Part shown: one piece after another, positions 6,659-8,031 of the stretch
Position numbering within the stretch: position 1 is the stretch's first letter
How the letters are laid out: each line of letters begins with the position of its first letter
Assembly: GCA_050742535.1 (NCBI GenBank)
Contig: JBOGIQ010000286.1
Location: 1-8,031, forward strand
Source: Gp6-AA40 sp050742535
GTDB taxonomy: Bacteria > Acidobacteriota > Vicinamibacteria > Vicinamibacterales > UBA2999
Length of the DNA stretch: 8,031 nucleotides
Direction of reading: 5' to 3'
Notes under the pieces: model-generated
Database searches by the model: none
What the model saw: the letters and a program-made list of their open reading frames with translations, nothing else
Told to the model about the DNA's origin: nothing
Made by a program: the position numbers and the translations under genes

Positions 6659-6687
6659 AAGGTCCGCCTGAAGGCGGACACTACGTG
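6659..6687 (-). repeat. REP-like hairpin, copy 2 of an identical pair
   Basis: Identical over 29 bases to 6193-6221 and in the same orientation. It has a perfect 7-bp stem (6662-6668 with 6673-6679), loop TGAA on the plus strand, then A and CTAC (6681-6684). It abuts the TTG start of the RNase H-like gene, so its transcript would place a hairpin directly over the translation start. Confidence 0.85.
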
Positions 6688-6705
6688 TCCGCAACTCCGT
6701 GGCAC

Positions 6706-6776
6706 AAGGACCAGGGACCAAGTACGGACCAAGGACCAGGGACGGACCAGGAACAAAGGACGAAGGACCAAGGACC
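6706..6776. repeat. GGACCAA-type heptamer array
   Basis: About ten imperfect copies of a heptamer, GGACCAA/GGACCAG with variants such as GGACGAA and GAACAAA, fill 6706-6776 between the zinc-ribbon gene stop (6779) and the hairpin before the RNase H-like gene. On the minus strand it is a run of GGTCC and TTGGTCC. Open frames across it (SLVLRP, GPWS) are artefacts of the repeat. Confidence 0.85.
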
Positions 6777-6778
6777 TT

Positions 6779-7519
6779 CTAGCGGACCACCGCGCCTTCG
6801 GCTGGCGGCGGGGGAGGAATGTAGTAGAGGATGCGGTGGCAGCTGTCGCACTGGATGATGCTGTCGTTGTGGCGCACCAGCTGGAACACCTGCGGACGCA
6901 GCCGCACGTGGCACACCGAGCAGAGCCCGTCACGCGTGGCCATGGTGACGGCGATCCCCTTGCGGGCACGCGCCACCTGCTCGAACGTGGCGACGAGCCG
7001 CGGCTCCATCTGCGACAGCAGCGCCGTGCGCCCCTCGGTCGCCGTCTTCAGCGCGGTTTCGACGGCGGCGAGCTCGTCGCCCAGCCGTGTCTTTTCGGCC
7101 TCGATCTCCTTGCGCCGCGCGGCGAACATCGTCTCCGCCTGCTTGACGTCGGCGGCGATGGCGTCGGCGTCGACCATGCGCTCGATGACCTTCTCCTCGA
7201 CGACGCCCAGATCGCGCTGGGCGGTTTCGATTTCGTGTCCGAGCGCCTGATACTCCTTGTTCGTCTTGACCGCTGACTGCTGATCACGGAACTTGGCGAG
7301 CCGGCCCTGATAGAGGGCGACGTCCTTCTCGAGCGCGCGCCGCTGCTCCTGATTGTCCTTGAGCCGGTTCTTTGCGGACTCGAGCGCCTGCGTCGCGGCG
7401 GCGAGCTGGGCATCGGCATCGGCCAGCCGCTGCGGATGGGCGGCGATTGTCGCCTTCGCGCCGGCAATCGTCGTTTCCAGGCGCTGGAGGTCGATCAAAC
7501 GTTGGAGATCTGGGGACAT
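6779..7519 (-). CDS. coiled-coil C4 zinc-ribbon protein (DUF164/CT398-like)
   Basis: A 246-residue cytoplasmic protein. Residues 1-180 are a long antiparallel-looking coiled coil (LQRLIDLQRLETTI onward, rich in A, L, E, K, R), with the family signature TNKEYQALGHEIE at 86-98. The C-terminus is a C4 zinc ribbon with cysteines at 200, 203, 224 and 227 (CSVCH and CDSCHRILYY). This matches the zf-RING_7/DUF164 family (chlamydial CT398, mycobacterial Rv2229c). Its biochemical role is poorly defined; links to secretion and transcription have been proposed. ATG 7519 is chosen because the frame upstream runs through the GTGGAAAA repeat, giving a nonsense FFHFSTFQLFH stretch. There is no Shine-Dalgarno, and the repeat starts four bases upstream of the ATG. 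It probably belongs with the RNase H-like gene downstream. Confidence 0.88.
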   Translation of the reverse strand: MSPDLQRLIDLQRLETTIAGAKATIAAHPQRLADADAQLAAATQALESAKNRLKDNQEQRRALEKDVALYQGRLAKFRDQQSAVKTNKEYQALGHEIETAQRDLGVVEEKVIERMVDADAIAADVKQAETMFAARRKEIEAEKTRLGDELAAVETALKTATEGRTALLSQMEPRLVATFEQVARARKGIAVTMATRDGLCSVCHVRLRPQVFQLVRHNDSIIQCDSCHRILYYIPPPPPAEGAVVR

Positions 7520-7522
7520 GAT

Positions 7523-7670
7523 CAAGTGGAAAAGTTGAAAAGTGGAAAAGTGGAAGAAGTAGCTGAAAAGTACGGCCGGATAGCGTCGGCGCACCGAGGT
7601 GTCTCGATGCGGCTCTGAGTACTTTCGAAGTTACTTTTCCACTTTTTCACTTCTTCCACTTTCAAACTTT
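7523..7670. repeat. inverted element with (GTGGAAAA)n arms, copy 1
   Basis: The left arm holds four octamers of GTGGAAAA type (7526-7557). The right arm (7633-7665) holds the reverse complement, TTTTCCAC-like. The core between them can fold as CGCA-C-CGAG (7590-7598), loop GTGT, CTCG-A-TGCG (7603-7611). The right-hand core and arm, 7613-7662, align with 7877-7924 of the second copy with about four mismatches and two single-base gaps. It lies between the tRNA and the zinc-ribbon gene start. Confidence 0.8.
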
Positions 7671-7675
7671 GGTAA

Positions 7676-7748
7676 TGGGCCCGCCAGGATTCGAACCTGG
7701 GACCAACCGATTATGAGCCGGCCGCTCTAACCGCTGAGCTACGGGCCC
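7676..7748 (-). tRNA. tRNA-Ile2 (anticodon CAU)
   Basis: A 73-base tRNA with a perfect 7-bp acceptor stem (GGGCCCG with CGGGCCC), D arm GCTC/GAGC, anticodon loop CTCATAA and T arm CCAGG-TTCGAAT-CCTGG, with discriminator A. Three tRNAs carry anticodon CAU. The D loop AGCGGTTA, variable loop TGGTC, G27-U43 pair and C4/C5 in the acceptor stem match E. coli tRNA-Ile2, whose C34 is changed to lysidine by TilS so that it reads AUA. Elongator tRNA-Met is the main alternative; initiator tRNA is excluded by the paired first acceptor bases and the D arm. CCA is not encoded: the bases after A are TTA. It lies between rpoD and the zinc-ribbon gene, bracketed by the two GTGGAAAA elements. Confidence 0.93.
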
Positions 7749-7763
7749 CCAGGCGCTTCGCGC

Positions 7764-7931
7764 AAGTGGAAAAGTGGAAAAAGTGGAAAAGTGGAAAAGT
7801 GGAAAAGTGGAAAAGTTGAAAAGTGGACGAAGTAAGTGCGGCGTCGCTTCGAAATGCCGGTTGGCATCGACGCCCCCTCCGAGTCCTTTCAACTTACTTT
7901 CCACTTTTCCACTTCTTCCACTTTTCCACTT

Positions 7932-7933
<2 letters not shown>
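7764..7933. repeat. inverted element with (GTGGAAAA)n arms, copy 2
   Basis: The left arm has eight octamer-type units (7766-7830): GTGGAAAA, with one 9-base unit, one GTTGAAAA and one GTGGACGA. The right arm (7887-7933) carries the inverted form and overlaps the rpoD stop. The core folds as GGCGTCG (7840-7846) with CGACGCC (7868-7874) and, inside, ATGCC (7854-7858), loop GGTT, GGCAT (7863-7867). It is homologous to the copy at 7523-7670 and in the same orientation. Confidence 0.82.

Positions 7934-8031
<98 letters not shown>

Noticed and set aside
6706..6914. Open frames with SLVLRP or GPWS runs
   Set aside because: They are products of the GGACCAA array and the antisense of the zinc-ribbon gene.
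7662..7904. 80-residue minus-strand open frame reading PVAQRLERPAHNRLVPGSNPGG
   Set aside because: This is the well-known spurious translation of a tRNA gene plus flanking GTGGAAAA repeats.

Overview
The window is GC-rich bacterial chromosome, densely coding on both strands. I infer Acidobacteriota, probably a Vicinamibacteria-type genome. The grounds are the gene set and the intergenic repeats: small hairpins whose translation reads VRLKADT-like, plus GTGGAAAA, GGACCAA and TAGTTGGA short tandem arrays of a kind I associate with that group. This assignment rests on recall, not on a marker-gene tree.

Layout, left to right. 1-193 is non-coding leader with one REP-like hairpin. A radical SAM enzyme (194-1939, +) converges on a small SpoVG-like protein gene (1987-2292, -). 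The gap between them is filled by an inverted pair of hairpins that supplies both stop codons. A short divergent gap leads to an exported protein of unknown function (2539-3252, +), which converges on acpS (3295-3672, -). A 46-bp gap consisting mostly of an octamer repeat separates acpS from the divergent pair pgeF (3719-4501, +) and an exported S12/class C beta-lactamase-type serine hydrolase (4512-6140, +). The right part is read on the minus strand, in transcription order: the rpoD 3' end (7932-8031), a tRNA with anticodon CAU that looks like tRNA-Ile2 (7676-7748), a coiled-coil/zinc-ribbon protein of the DUF164/CT398 type (6779-7519), and an RNase HI-like protein (6215-6658).

The genes are mostly housekeeping: transcription (sigma-70), decoding of AUA (tRNA-Ile2), ACP activation for fatty acid synthesis (AcpS), peptidoglycan quality control (PgeF) and nucleic acid turnover (RNase H). 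The unusual content lies between the genes. There is a family of REP/REPIN-like hairpins with a GTAG foot, a constant TTCA loop and covarying stems; its GTAG often forms the TAG stop of the adjacent gene. Two homologous copies of an inverted element with (GTGGAAAA)n arms bracket the tRNA. No defence system, CRISPR array, transposase or integrase was seen.
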